Shown: one piece after another, positions 1 through 9,583 of the stretch
How the letters are laid out: each line of letters opens with the position of its first letter
Position numbering within the stretch: position 1 is the stretch's first letter
Source: Rhodobiaceae bacterium
Lineage (GTDB): Bacteria > Pseudomonadota > Alphaproteobacteria > Rhizobiales > Tepidamorphaceae
Reading direction: 5' to 3'
Assembly: GCA_020637985.1 (NCBI GenBank)
Contig: JACKJK010000005.1
Location: 310,001-374,000, forward strand
DNA length: 64,000 nucleotides
Translations under genes and position numbers: made by a program
The notes under the pieces: model-generated
What the model was told of the DNA's origin: nothing
What the model saw: the letters and a program-made list of their open reading frames with translations, nothing else
Databases searched by the model: none

Positions 1-1
1 C

Positions 2-229
2 GACATGGGCGCGATCCGCTCGCGCTACTCGCTGGACGAGGCGGTGGTGCGCGCGATCGCCGCCGGCAACGACATCGTCATGCTGTCGAATTCCGCCAAG
101 CCCGACGATAATCTGCCTTCCCGCATGATCGCGACGGTAAAGGCCGCCGTCGCCGACGGCCGCATCACCCGCGCCCGCATCGAGCAGGCGCATCAGCGCG
201 TCGTGGCGATGAAGGTCAGGCTGGCCTAG
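2..229 (+). CDS. Glycoside hydrolase family 3 (NagZ-like) protein, C-terminal end
   Basis: Only the last 75 codons are present; the gene starts upstream of the window. The visible part begins with DMGAIRSRY, which matches the region after the catalytic-domain motif TDDLxMGAI of family 3 beta-N-acetylhexosaminidases. It continues with AIAAGNDIVMLSN, the strand where GH3 enzymes have an AGxDxxL motif. The C-terminus (residues AAVADGRITRARIEQAH) is the usual closing helix of a short, single-domain GH3 enzyme. NagZ enzymes remove N-acetylglucosamine from muropeptides during wall recycling, but the catalytic His/Asp loop is outside the window, so the substrate cannot be confirmed. It converges with the BcsS-like gene; a 43-nt hairpin repeat lies between them. 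Confidence 0.65.
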   Translation, partial: DMGAIRSRYSLDEAVVRAIAAGNDIVMLSNSAKPDDNLPSRMIATVKAAVADGRITRARIEQAHQRVVAMKVRLA

Positions 230-278
230 CTTCGCCCGCACTCTGGTCCGATAGAATGATGATGCGCTCCTTTGCCAT

Positions 279-321
279 GCATCATCTTGTCGATCCTCGC
301 TCCGCTCCGGTCGGATGATGC
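279..321 (-). repeat. 43-nt hairpin repeat, copy 1
   Basis: Read on the minus strand this starts GCATCATCCGACCGGAGCG and ends GATGATGC. The 8-base ends are perfect inverted repeats, and the interior is shared with the three other copies at 17298, 21707 and 21763. It begins 1 nt after the TAG stop of the BcsS-like gene and is oriented with that gene. Confidence 0.85.
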
Positions 322-322
322 A

Positions 323-1063
323 CTACCGCCGCGTCCTGATCTCCGCCCTCAGCGAGAAGCCGGTGTCGTCCTCGTCGCCCGAGGCGCCGGCGATCAGCGC
401 CGCGTCGATATCCCGGACATGCGCCGTGACGCCCGCGCCGGCTGCCCAGAAGGTGCCGTCGACATCGTTTCCGCCGCGCACTTCCCCGATCAGCCCCCAG
501 CGCGGCGTCAGTTGCCGTGTCAGAGCGATCCGGCCTGCCAGCGTGTCGTAGACGCTCGAATATTCGGCTGACGCCGAAGCAAGCGTCTGCGCGTCGACCC
601 GCAGCCAGCCTTCCGCCAGCAATGACACCCCGACCTTCGTGCCGTGCTTGCTCTGCGTCGGCGCCGCGTCGTGGTGTTCGGCGCCGACGCCGGCATAGAG
701 CGTGGCGCCCCTGTCGGCGTTCCAGAAGGTCCAGCCGATCAGCGCATGCCCGGCCTGCTTGTCGACCCAGGTGCCGTCGGCAAGGCGATAGCGCCCGGCG
801 CCGCCATAGGCACGCACGCGCAAACCCTGTTCGTCGAGGCTGCCCGTTGGCGCGATGATCGCGCCGGAATAGACGAAGCGGCTGGTGACGGAGAGGTCGG
901 TGCCGAAGAACAGGTCGTGGCGCGACCGTTCCGCATGGGACTCCTCCGCCCGCGCGGGAAATGCCCAGCTCCCCGCCACGGCTGCCAGTGCAAGGGCCAG
1001 ACTCGCCCACCTCGCACCGGATATGCCCCGCGCGCGCCTTGCGCGCCTGCCGTTGTCCGGCAT
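323..1063 (-). CDS. BcsS-like exported outer-membrane beta-barrel protein
   Basis: A 246-residue protein with an Arg-rich start, a hydrophobic segment (about residues 18-36) and a likely signal peptidase site after FPARA, so it is exported. The mature part has alternating aromatic and polar residues (DLFFGTDLSVTSRFVYSG, then GLRVRAYGGAGRY) typical of short outer-membrane beta strands. It ends in a final strand, FSLRAEIRTRR. This matches my memory of the cellulose biosynthesis protein BcsS family of Hyphomicrobiales, thought to act at the outer membrane in cellulose export. No other cellulose gene is in the window, so the role is inferred from family resemblance only. The ATG at 1063 is 70 nt downstream of the esterase gene stop, and the two could share a transcript. 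Confidence 0.6.
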   Translation of the reverse strand: MPDNGRRARRARGISGARWASLALALAAVAGSWAFPARAEESHAERSRHDLFFGTDLSVTSRFVYSGAIIAPTGSLDEQGLRVRAYGGAGRYRLADGTWVDKQAGHALIGWTFWNADRGATLYAGVGAEHHDAAPTQSKHGTKVGVSLLAEGWLRVDAQTLASASAEYSSVYDTLAGRIALTRQLTPRWGLIGEVRGGNDVDGTFWAAGAGVTAHVRDIDAALIAGASGDEDDTGFSLRAEIRTRR

Positions 1064-1133
1064 TGTATCGACGCCCCCGCTACACGCGGAAGTTTAGAAT
1101 CCGACCGAAGGTTACGTAAAGGAAAAAGGGGCG

Positions 1134-1787
1134 TCAGGCCGCGGCATCCGTAGTCGTGCGGAAGGCGGCGAGCCAGTCGCGGATGGCGGCAAGCTCGCCC
1201 TCGCGCACCTCGTGGCCGCTGTCCGCGCCGCGCGCGGTGACGCTTGCGCCAAGCGTGCGCAGGCGTTCCGCGATCGCCTCCACCTGTGCAGGCCCGGTCA
1301 CGGGGTCGCGTTCGCCACAGGTGACCAGGACCGGCTTGCCGGAAAGCGCGCGCGTCGATGGTGGCTCGAAAGGCATGATCGGATGCATCAGCACCGCCCC
1401 CGCTAGCCTGTCGGGCGTTTCGCATATCAGGTTGCCGAGGAGGTCGGCTCCGCTGGAATAGCCAAGGCCGATTGCCGCTGCCGGGTCGCGCCCGTGCGCC
1501 GAGATGAGTTCAGGGATCGCGTCGGCCAGGCGGTGCGTGCGCAGCGCGAGGTCGTCCATGTCATAGACGCGCTCGCCGACGCGCCTGAAGAAGCGCAGGT
1601 TGCCGCGCTCGACGACATCGCCCTTCAGCGCGATCAGCGCCGCGCCCTTCGCCACCAGCCGGCCGAGCCCGATGAAGGAGGTGTGGTCGCCGCCCGTCCC
1701 GTGCAGCAGGATCAGCGTGCGCGGGTCGCCGCCTTCTGCCGGTTCGTAGGCATAGGTGTAGCCGCCTGCTTCCAGCACCTTGGTCAT
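1134..1787 (-). CDS. Alpha/beta hydrolase (phospholipase/carboxylesterase family)
   Basis: A 217-residue single-domain alpha/beta hydrolase. The oxyanion region is LILLHGTGGDH (about residues 21-31). The nucleophile elbow is GLGYSSGAD, giving Gly-x-Ser-x-Gly with the Ser about 40% into the protein. The late acid and base are DPVTG and DSGHEV. The length and the GTGG loop fit the small carboxylesterase/lysophospholipase group (YpfH-like), cytoplasmic, with an unknown ester substrate. The start at 1787 is preceded by an AGG-rich stretch; GTG or ATG starts further up, to 1895, would add residues with no counterpart in the family. The BcsS-like gene follows in the same direction. Confidence 0.75.
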   Translation of the reverse strand: MTKVLEAGGYTYAYEPAEGGDPRTLILLHGTGGDHTSFIGLGRLVAKGAALIALKGDVVERGNLRFFRRVGERVYDMDDLALRTHRLADAIPELISAHGRDPAAAIGLGYSSGADLLGNLICETPDRLAGAVLMHPIMPFEPPSTRALSGKPVLVTCGERDPVTGPAQVEAIAERLRTLGASVTARGADSGHEVREGELAAIRDWLAAFRTTTDAAA

Positions 1788-1954
1788 GTCCTGCGTCCCT
1801 GCTCGCGTCAGGTCGAAATGCCGCGCCACCATCTTCGGCTCTTGACATGCTGGAAGATGCGCGCCGGGCGCGATATTGCAAGCCCCGCGGCGCAATTCCC
1901 GAAAGTCTTTCCCGTTTGTCCCCTGGACATGCCCGCAGCGCTTGGGTCAGGACC

Positions 1955-2830
1955 CTAGAACCCCGGCATCACCAGCACTTCCGGCGTGTCGGGAAGCGTC
2001 CGCAGCGAGACCGTGACTGTCGGGTCGATGGCATATTCGATGCGGAAGCTGCCCTTCATGCCGGCGACGAAGCGCTCCAGCGTGTGCGGGCCGAAGGCAT
2101 GCATCGGGATGACGATGCTGGCGCGCAGGTCCTGCAGCACCTGGATCATCGCGCTCTGCGCCATGGTGTAGCCGCCGTCGACGGGCACGAAGACGATGTC
2201 GAGACGCCCGATCTTGGCGCGCTGAGAGGCCGTTAGTTCGTGGTGCAGGTGGCCGAGATGGCCGATGCACAGGCCGGCGACCTCGAAGATGAAGATCGAG
2301 TTGCCGTCTTCCAGCCGGCCGATTTCCTCGCTGGAACGGATGTCGGTGGTCACGTTGCGGATGTAGACGTCGCCGACCCGCAGACGGTGACGCGCCGGCT
2401 TGCCGTCCTCCCCCCAGCCGCGCAGGACGTGGCTGATCGCCGGGTCTGGGGCGCTCGTGTAGTGGGTGTAGTGCGCCCGGTTCATGGTGACCACGTCCGG
2501 CGCGCGTCCGGGGCCGGCGCGGCCGTTGTAGTCGGTGGCGATGACGATGCCGCCCTGCGTCTCGATGCGTAAGGTGGCGTGCCCGACGAAGGTGATCGAC
2601 ACCTCGCCGGTTTCAAGCGCCACTGGCGTCAGCGATGCGTATTGCACCCCGCCAATGCCGTGCGCCATCGCCAGGCACTGGCTGACGGGCTCGTTTTCCT
2701 CCGCGGCATTGGCTGATGGGATGGGAAAGGCGAGGGCGGCGGACAGCAGCGCAACACACAGCAACGCTACCAGCGCGGTGGTCTGTCTTGCCGGGGCGAA
2801 GGTCATCCGGAACGCACGTCGCATCTGCAC
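1955..2830 (-). CDS. Exported beta-lactamase-fold metallohydrolase with altered metal motif
   Basis: A 291-residue protein with a signal peptide (hydrophobic residues about 18-35, cleavage near SANAAEE). The beta-lactamase-fold opening is clear: ITFVGHATLRIET, followed by IVIATDYNG. Where the fold normally has HxHxDH, this protein has NRAHYTHYTS (His120 and His123), and further on a His cluster, HLGHLHHE (191-197). So the sequence resembles COG2220 metal-dependent hydrolases but with a different ligand set, and probably acts in the periplasm. The substrate is unknown. The gene stands alone on its strand, downstream of groEL, with about 60 nt between its stop and the next region. The fold is fairly certain; catalytic activity is not. 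Confidence 0.65.
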   Translation of the reverse strand: MQMRRAFRMTFAPARQTTALVALLCVALLSAALAFPIPSANAAEENEPVSQCLAMAHGIGGVQYASLTPVALETGEVSITFVGHATLRIETQGGIVIATDYNGRAGPGRAPDVVTMNRAHYTHYTSAPDPAISHVLRGWGEDGKPARHRLRVGDVYIRNVTTDIRSSEEIGRLEDGNSIFIFEVAGLCIGHLGHLHHELTASQRAKIGRLDIVFVPVDGGYTMAQSAMIQVLQDLRASIVIPMHAFGPHTLERFVAGMKGSFRIEYAIDPTVTVSLRTLPDTPEVLVMPGF

Positions 2831-3000
2831 CTCCCGTCACGTCTCGTCGATGCGTGAAGGATAGGGCACGGGACGGGAATCGGCAAAGCCGGCAGTGCCA
2901 TCCTCGCTTACGGGCACTCGCGATCTGTAACCGGGTTGCCTGTTCGGGCGGTCGCCGTGCGGTGGGTTTTCACGGCAGTTCCGGGCATGATCCTGCCGGC

Positions 3001-3030
3001 AAAAAGAAAGGGCGGCCGAAGCCGCCCTTT
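3001..3030 (-). terminator. Rho-independent terminator of groESL
   Basis: AAAGGGCGGC, a CGAA tetraloop and GCCGCCCTTT form a perfect 10-bp stem at 3007-3030. On the minus strand the stem is followed by CTTTCTTTTT, a U-rich tail. It lies 27 nt past the groEL stop codon. Confidence 0.9.
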
Positions 3031-3056
3031 CGAACCTTGCCGGGAGATGGAACTCC

Positions 3057-4691
<1,635 letters not shown>

Positions 4692-4844
4692 TTCAATGGT
4701 CTCCGTACTTTGCTGGCATCCGGTGCGCTGCGCGCTTGCAACATCGCAAACCGCGTATCGCCGAACCGGTGCCGGATATTTCGGGTTCGTTCACGCGATG
4801 AGTGGCGGATGGCGCTGGTCACCTTCCGCCCGTGCGGTCGAGCT

Positions 4845-5159
4845 TCAGGCGGCCTTCTTGCCGGCCTTCTTCGACGACACGATGCCCATGATGTCGGACT
4901 CTTTCATGATCAGGTACTCGACGCCGTCGAGCTTCACCTCGGTGCCCGACCACTTGCCGAACAGAACGGTATCGCCGACCTGGACGTCGAGCGCGATGCG
5001 TGCACCCTTTTCGTCACGCTCGCCCGGTCCGACGGCGACGATTTCGCCCTGCTGCGGCTTTTCCTTCGCCGTATCGGGAATGATGATGCCGCCGGCAGTC
5101 TTGGTGTCTTCGTCGATGCGCTTGACCACAACGCGGTCATGCAGAGGACGGAAGTGCAT
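4845..5159 (-). CDS. groES: 10 kDa co-chaperonin GroES
   Basis: A 104-residue co-chaperonin beginning MHFRPLHDRVVVKRIDED, with the mobile-loop region TKTAGGIIIPDTAKEKP (about residues 19-35) and the roof motif GTEVKLDGVEYLIMKESDI near the end. It caps the GroEL ring. The C-terminus has an extra KKAGKKAA tail, common in alphaproteobacteria. The start at 5159 is chosen because the protein begins there in the family; a longer frame to 5222 would run into the CIRCE operator. AGGAG lies just upstream. Confidence 0.98.
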   Translation of the reverse strand: MHFRPLHDRVVVKRIDEDTKTAGGIIIPDTAKEKPQQGEIVAVGPGERDEKGARIALDVQVGDTVLFGKWSGTEVKLDGVEYLIMKESDIMGIVSSKKAGKKAA

Positions 5160-5215
5160 GGGAGACGTCTCCTCTAGGAAGCTGATACAAGTGAGAGCAG
5201 AATTTGCAGCGCTTG

Positions 5216-5242
5216 TTAGCACTCATCCTGGGAGAGTGCCAG
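5216..5242 (-). promoter_or_regulatory. CIRCE operator (HrcA site) of groESL
   Basis: TTAGCACTC, 9 nt, then GAGTGCCAG on the plus strand: the left arm is the exact CIRCE consensus and the right arm has two mismatches (consensus GAGTGCTAA). It sits between the predicted promoter and groES, where HrcA binding would block heat-shock transcription. Confidence 0.93.
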
Positions 5243-5255
5243 CACGCTGCAGGGC

Positions 5256-5284
5256 GATGTAATTTTGGCGGTCTGGACTGTCAA
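5256..5284 (-). promoter_or_regulatory. Predicted sigma-70 promoter of groESL
   Basis: On the minus strand TTGACA (5284-5279) is followed after 17 nt by TACATC (5261-5256). Transcription would begin just before the CIRCE element, the usual layout for HrcA-controlled groESL. The -10 match is weak. Confidence 0.55.
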
Positions 5285-5353
5285 GGGGAGGGGCCAGGGA
5301 AAAAGTCCCGCTGGTAAATTTCCAGGCCGGAAAAAGTCCCGCTCGCCGGGCGT

Positions 5354-6790
5354 TTACGCGCTCATCGCGGGATCGCCGTCCCAGCCGAGCTTTTTCCGGT
5401 AGATCGTCGAGGCGCTGATTTCCAGTGCCGCCGCCGCCTTGCCGACGTGCCCGTCGAACGTCTCCAGCGCTTTCTCGATGATGCGCTTTTCCTGGATCCA
5501 GAACGGCTCGATCCCGTGTTGCGCATGACTGCCGCCAGCACCGGCCGCGTTGCCGAAGGCGAGGATATCGGCCCCGGCCCGTCCCGGCACGGCGCCCGCC
5601 GCACCCGACTGCGCCAGCGCCAGCGGGATCATCTGCGCGCTCACCATCTCGCCGTCGTGCATCACCACGATGCGGCGCACCAGGTTTTCCAGCTGGCGCA
5701 CGTTGCCGGGCCAGTCGTAGCCGGCCAGGAACTGTTCGGCACGCGGGTCGAAACCGCGGAAGTGCCGGCCTTCCTCGGCACTGAAGCGGGTCAGGAAGGA
5801 TCGCGCAAGCTCAAGGATGTCGGCCCCGCGCTCGCGCAGCGCCGGCAGGTGAACCGGCAGCACGTGCAGCCGGTAGAACAGGTCGGCGCGAAAACGTCCG
5901 GCGTCCATTTCGCCTTGCGGATCGCGGTTGGTGGCGCACACGATCCGAACGTCGACGGATTCATCGCTCGTGCCGCCGACGCGGCGGATCCGGTTGGTCT
6001 GCAGCGCGCGCAGAAGCTTGGCCTGCAGCGACAGGTCCATTTCGCAGATTTCGTCGAGGAACAGTGTCCCGCCGTCGGCCAGCTGCATGGCGCCCGGCCG
6101 GTCGTCGTTGGCCCCGGTGAAGGCGCCGCGTACGTGTCCGAACAGCTCGCTTTCCATCAGGTCGCGCGGGATGGCGGCGCAGTTGATCGCGACGAAACGA
6201 TCCGCCTTGCGGCCGGACAGCTCGTGGATCCCGTTCGCACAAAGTTCCTTGCCGGTGCCGGATTCGCCGGTCACGAAGACCGGTGCCGACGATGGCGCGG
6301 CGCGGGAAATCTGTGCGTACAGCGCCTGCATAGCCTTCGACTGACCAATGAACCCGGCCGGGTTCGCCGCGCGGTCCGGGCGCGTGGCGGCAGTCTTCGA
6401 ACTGCTCAACTGGGGGCGTTGCGCGACCAGTTCGCGCAACCGGTCGAACAGCATTTGCGCGCGTGCCGGCTGCAGGATGAAATCGGCTGCCCCGCGCCGC
6501 ATGGCATCGACGGCAAGGCTGATCGAGCCGCCGGCGGCGAGCGCGACTACCTGGACCCCGTGTGTGCTCAACTTCTCGATCAGGTCGAGATCGCGCGGGC
6601 ACCCCGCATCCGTCGCCACCAGGATTATGTCGGCCTGCGTTGCCGATGCGATGTCCCAGTCCGCCGGCGCCAGCGCCACGACGTCCACGTCGCCGCCGGT
6701 GGCCCCTGACGTGATCCAGCGCTGCATCGCCGGATCGCGGGAAATCAGGGTCACGCTCAGGGCGCGGCGCTGGGAATTGGCGGAAAACAT
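5354..6790 (-). CDS. Sigma-54-dependent transcriptional activator with pseudo-receiver domain
   Basis: A 478-residue bacterial enhancer-binding protein. Residues about 10-125 look like a response-regulator receiver but lack the phosphorylation set: the region near residue 60 reads LVATDAGCP, and the conserved Lys is replaced in DFILQPAR (Gln107). Then comes the AAA+ domain: Walker A GESGTGKE (175-182), the sigma-54 contact motif GAFTGA (222-227), and Walker B GTLFLDEIC (241-249). A Fis-type helix-turn-helix follows (about 440-470, AAAALEISASTIYRKK). With an intact GAFTGA it should still activate sigma-54 promoters, perhaps through a ligand, like VpsR-type regulators. The start at 6790 is preceded by AGGAG. 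Alternatives are ATG 6835 and TTG 6862, neither with a binding site. It is divergent from the MFS gene. Confidence 0.88.
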   Translation of the reverse strand: MFSANSQRRALSVTLISRDPAMQRWITSGATGGDVDVVALAPADWDIASATQADIILVATDAGCPRDLDLIEKLSTHGVQVVALAAGGSISLAVDAMRRGAADFILQPARAQMLFDRLRELVAQRPQLSSSKTAATRPDRAANPAGFIGQSKAMQALYAQISRAAPSSAPVFVTGESGTGKELCANGIHELSGRKADRFVAINCAAIPRDLMESELFGHVRGAFTGANDDRPGAMQLADGGTLFLDEICEMDLSLQAKLLRALQTNRIRRVGGTSDESVDVRIVCATNRDPQGEMDAGRFRADLFYRLHVLPVHLPALRERGADILELARSFLTRFSAEEGRHFRGFDPRAEQFLAGYDWPGNVRQLENLVRRIVVMHDGEMVSAQMIPLALAQSGAAGAVPGRAGADILAFGNAAGAGGSHAQHGIEPFWIQEKRIIEKALETFDGHVGKAAAALEISASTIYRKKLGWDGDPAMSA

Positions 6791-6951
6791 CCGCAATCGG
6801 TCTCCTGCTGGGCAGCCGCCTCTGCGGGCGGCCATGGGATGGCTATCGAAACTATCTGCCAACAGGGTAAAGAAAGCGTTTGCCGGCTGCCGCCCCCGAC
6901 GGGTGGTGCATTCCTCGTCTTGCGCCGGAAGACGCCCCGGAGACGCCTGTC

Positions 6952-8112
6952 ATGCAGCGAGTGGACCTCAGGGTTCTCGCAGTCCTGATTGCCTGCATGG
7001 CCATTGTCGGTGGCCAGGGCATGATGGTGTCGCCTTTGTTGCCCGACATCGCCACGGGCCTTGCCGCCGGCATCGCCGACATCGGCTACGCGCTGGGCGC
7101 ATATGGTCTTGCCACCGCGGTGTCTGCGCTGATTGCCGCGAAGTTCCTCGACCGGCTGCCGCGCCGGCGCGCCATTTCCGCCGCGATGCTGCTGCTCGCG
7201 GTCGCGCTCAGCCTGTCCGCGACATCGCTTTCGCCGTGGATGCTGGGCGCCGGCCAGGCGCTGGCAGGCGGCTGCGCGGGCGTCCTGCTGCCCTCGGTCT
7301 ATGCCTACGCGGGAGATATCGCGCCGCCGCACGAGCGCGCCCGTGTCGTCGGGCGCGTGCTGCTGGGCTGGTCGATCGCGCTGGTTGCGGCGATCCCCGC
7401 CGGCGGCTTTCTCGGCGCGGTGATCGGCTGGCGCGGCGTCTATGCGGTTGCCGCGCTTGCCGCGGCGCTGGGCGCCGCCGCGGCGCTGACCCTGCCGCGC
7501 GTCGCCCGCCTCGAACTGCCGCCGCCGTCCTACCGCGCCAGCCTTGCCATCCCCGCGGTGGTGCCGGTGCTGCTCGCCTGCCTCGCCGACATGACAGGCT
7601 TCTATGCAATGTACGCCTATCTCGGTGCCGCCATCCGCGCCGAGCACGCGGGCAGCTCGGGCCTCGCGGCGATCGCCGTGCTGGCCTATGGCGCCGGTTT
7701 CACGCTGGCCCAGCCGCTCGGCCGCGTAATCGACCGCCTGGGCGCACCGCGCGCGATGGTCGTCGCCATGGCGAGCCTGTCCGCGATCTTCCTGCTCATG
7801 CCGCGCGCCTTGCCGGTCTTTCCGCTCTTTTGCGTTGCCATCGCTGCCCTCGGCGCGGTGCAATACGTGGCGCTCAACACGATCGTTTCGGTGATCCTCG
7901 CCGCAGCCATCGAGCGGCGCGGCGCCGTGATGTCACTCAACACCGTCGTCACCTATATCGGCGTGCTGGTCGGGGCTGCAGCCATGGGCCCCGTGTTCGA
8001 GCGCTCGGGCTTTTCCGCCGTCACGACCTTTTCCGCCGCCTGCCTCGCCCTTGCGGCTGCCGCCGGCGTTTGGCTGTCGCGCATCCTGCGCACCCCGTCG
8101 CCTTCCGGCTAG
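6952..8112 (+). CDS. MFS transporter
   Basis: A 386-residue membrane protein with about 12 hydrophobic segments. The first (LAVLIACMAIVGGQGMMVSP) is followed by the loop between helices 2 and 3 with FLDRLPRRR, a version of the MFS motif A. A second-half equivalent, GRVIDRLGAPRAM, is also present. The N-terminal pattern (PLLPDIATGL near residue 30) is that of drug/H+ or sugar-efflux antiporters. The substrate cannot be told. The ATG at 6952 has GGAG upstream. The sigma-54 activator gene is read away from it across about 160 nt, so that regulator could act here. Confidence 0.85.
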   Translation: MQRVDLRVLAVLIACMAIVGGQGMMVSPLLPDIATGLAAGIADIGYALGAYGLATAVSALIAAKFLDRLPRRRAISAAMLLLAVALSLSATSLSPWMLGAGQALAGGCAGVLLPSVYAYAGDIAPPHERARVVGRVLLGWSIALVAAIPAGGFLGAVIGWRGVYAVAALAAALGAAAALTLPRVARLELPPPSYRASLAIPAVVPVLLACLADMTGFYAMYAYLGAAIRAEHAGSSGLAAIAVLAYGAGFTLAQPLGRVIDRLGAPRAMVVAMASLSAIFLLMPRALPVFPLFCVAIAALGAVQYVALNTIVSVILAAAIERRGAVMSLNTVVTYIGVLVGAAAMGPVFERSGFSAVTTFSAACLALAAAAGVWLSRILRTPSPSG

Positions 8113-8259
8113 GCCGTTCGCGCAGCGCTTGCATGCGGCGCCGTGCCATGTATCCATGGTGGCATTGGCTGCTCGGGTGCAGCATGCACCGGTTTTGCGC
8201 TAGATTGCGGAAACCTGTGATTCGCCTCGCGGCCCGGCAATGGGGGAACGGCGCCTCAG

Positions 8260-9555
8260 ATGACGCGATATACGCCCTGGCTCATCGTCGGCTCCATGGT
8301 GGTCATCGCCTTCTCGCTGTCCGCCGTGCTCTACTTGTCCGTCGGCATGCAATTGCTCGAATCGGCCTGGATCGGCGTTGCCGGCCTCCTCGTCATGGTC
8401 ATCGTGCACATGTACACGACCAGGAGCCGCGATTCCTCCGGCCTTGCCACTCGCCTCGACGATATCGGCGGCGCGTCCGGCAAGCTGACCCGGGAGATCG
8501 AGAGCCTGAACCTGCGCATCGCCGACATGGAAGTCGCGCTTGCCCACAGGCTCGAGGATTCCGTCCACGAACGACTTTCCCCCATCATGGAGGAACTGCG
8601 CCGCATCGAGGACCGCCTCGTGCATATCGCCGAAGGCGGCGTGAAAGTGGCCGCCGCCGCGGATGGCCTGGCCGTGGAGCCAGCCGATGCATCGGCGGCG
8701 GACGGCGCTCCCGCCCTGCCGGGAAAGGATGCCGGCGCCGCGAAGCCGAAGCGCAGCGAGGCCTTCTCCGGGATCGACGACGAGACGATGAAGAAGCTTG
8801 TGCGCCAGGCCGTCGAGGATGGCCGCGTCGAGGTGCATCTGCAGCCGGTGGTCAGCCTGCCGCAGCGCAAGGTGCGCTACTACGAGGCGCTGGCGCGGCT
8901 GCGCACCGAGGCCGGCGATCTCATGTTGCCCGACGACTTCATGTCCTTCGCGCGTGCCCAGGACCTGCTGCCGGCCATCGACTTCACGGTGCTGGTGCGC
9001 GCCGCCCAGGTCGTGCGCCGCCTGTCCAGCCGCAGCCGCGACGTTGGGATCTTCCTCAATGTCTCGCTTGCGACGTTGCAGGACGAGCGCTTCGCCACGC
9101 GCTACGTCGAGTTCGCCGAGCACAACAAGGCGCTGGGCGCGGCCATCATCTTCGAGTTTTCCCAGCGCGACTTCGCGACGGTCGGCCCGCTCGAACAGGT
9201 CGCGGTCGACCAGCTTGTCGAACTGGGGTTCCGCTTCTCGGTCGACGCCGTCGAAAGCCTCGCGCTGGACGGGCGCACGCTTGCAGAGAAACGGGTACGC
9301 TTCGTCAAGGTGGACGCCGCGTTGCTGTTGCAGACGCATGGCGGCGCCAGCGCCGACATCCACCCCGCCGACCTCAGCGACCTGATGGCGCGCTTCGGCA
9401 TCGACCTCATCGCCATGAAGATCGAGCGCGAGAACGAGGTCGTCGACCTGATCGACTACGACGTGCGCTTCGCTCAGGGCAATCTCTTCTCCCCGCCGCG
9501 TCCGGTGAAGGCGGACATCGCCGGCGCGCCCACCGCGCTCGAAGCCGCCCAGTAG
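8260..9555 (+). CDS. Membrane-anchored EAL-domain protein, probably catalytically degenerate
   Basis: A 431-residue protein with two membrane helices (about residues 7-28 and 36-52), a coiled-coil stretch (about 60-125), a low-complexity Ala-rich linker (130-165) and an EAL domain from 170. The EAL motif is present as YYEALARLR (Glu209), and Asn267 and Lys350 are at the expected places. The DDFG metal motif, however, reads SVDAVES, so the second Asp is replaced by Ala330, and the ELTE motif is FEFSQ. Intact EAL enzymes hydrolyse cyclic-di-GMP; here binding without turnover seems more likely. A HAD hydrolase gene follows after 28 nt and may be co-transcribed. Confidence 0.85.
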   Translation: MTRYTPWLIVGSMVVIAFSLSAVLYLSVGMQLLESAWIGVAGLLVMVIVHMYTTRSRDSSGLATRLDDIGGASGKLTREIESLNLRIADMEVALAHRLEDSVHERLSPIMEELRRIEDRLVHIAEGGVKVAAAADGLAVEPADASAADGAPALPGKDAGAAKPKRSEAFSGIDDETMKKLVRQAVEDGRVEVHLQPVVSLPQRKVRYYEALARLRTEAGDLMLPDDFMSFARAQDLLPAIDFTVLVRAAQVVRRLSSRSRDVGIFLNVSLATLQDERFATRYVEFAEHNKALGAAIIFEFSQRDFATVGPLEQVAVDQLVELGFRFSVDAVESLALDGRTLAEKRVRFVKVDAALLLQTHGGASADIHPADLSDLMARFGIDLIAMKIERENEVVDLIDYDVRFAQGNLFSPPRPVKADIAGAPTALEAAQ

Positions 9556-9583
9556 CCGGTTGCATCCTGTCAGGCATCCTGCA

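Noticed and set aside
323..1063. A cellulose synthesis cluster around the BcsS-like gene
   Set aside because: No bcsA, bcsB, bcsC or related genes are present; the neighbours are an esterase and a GH3 enzyme.
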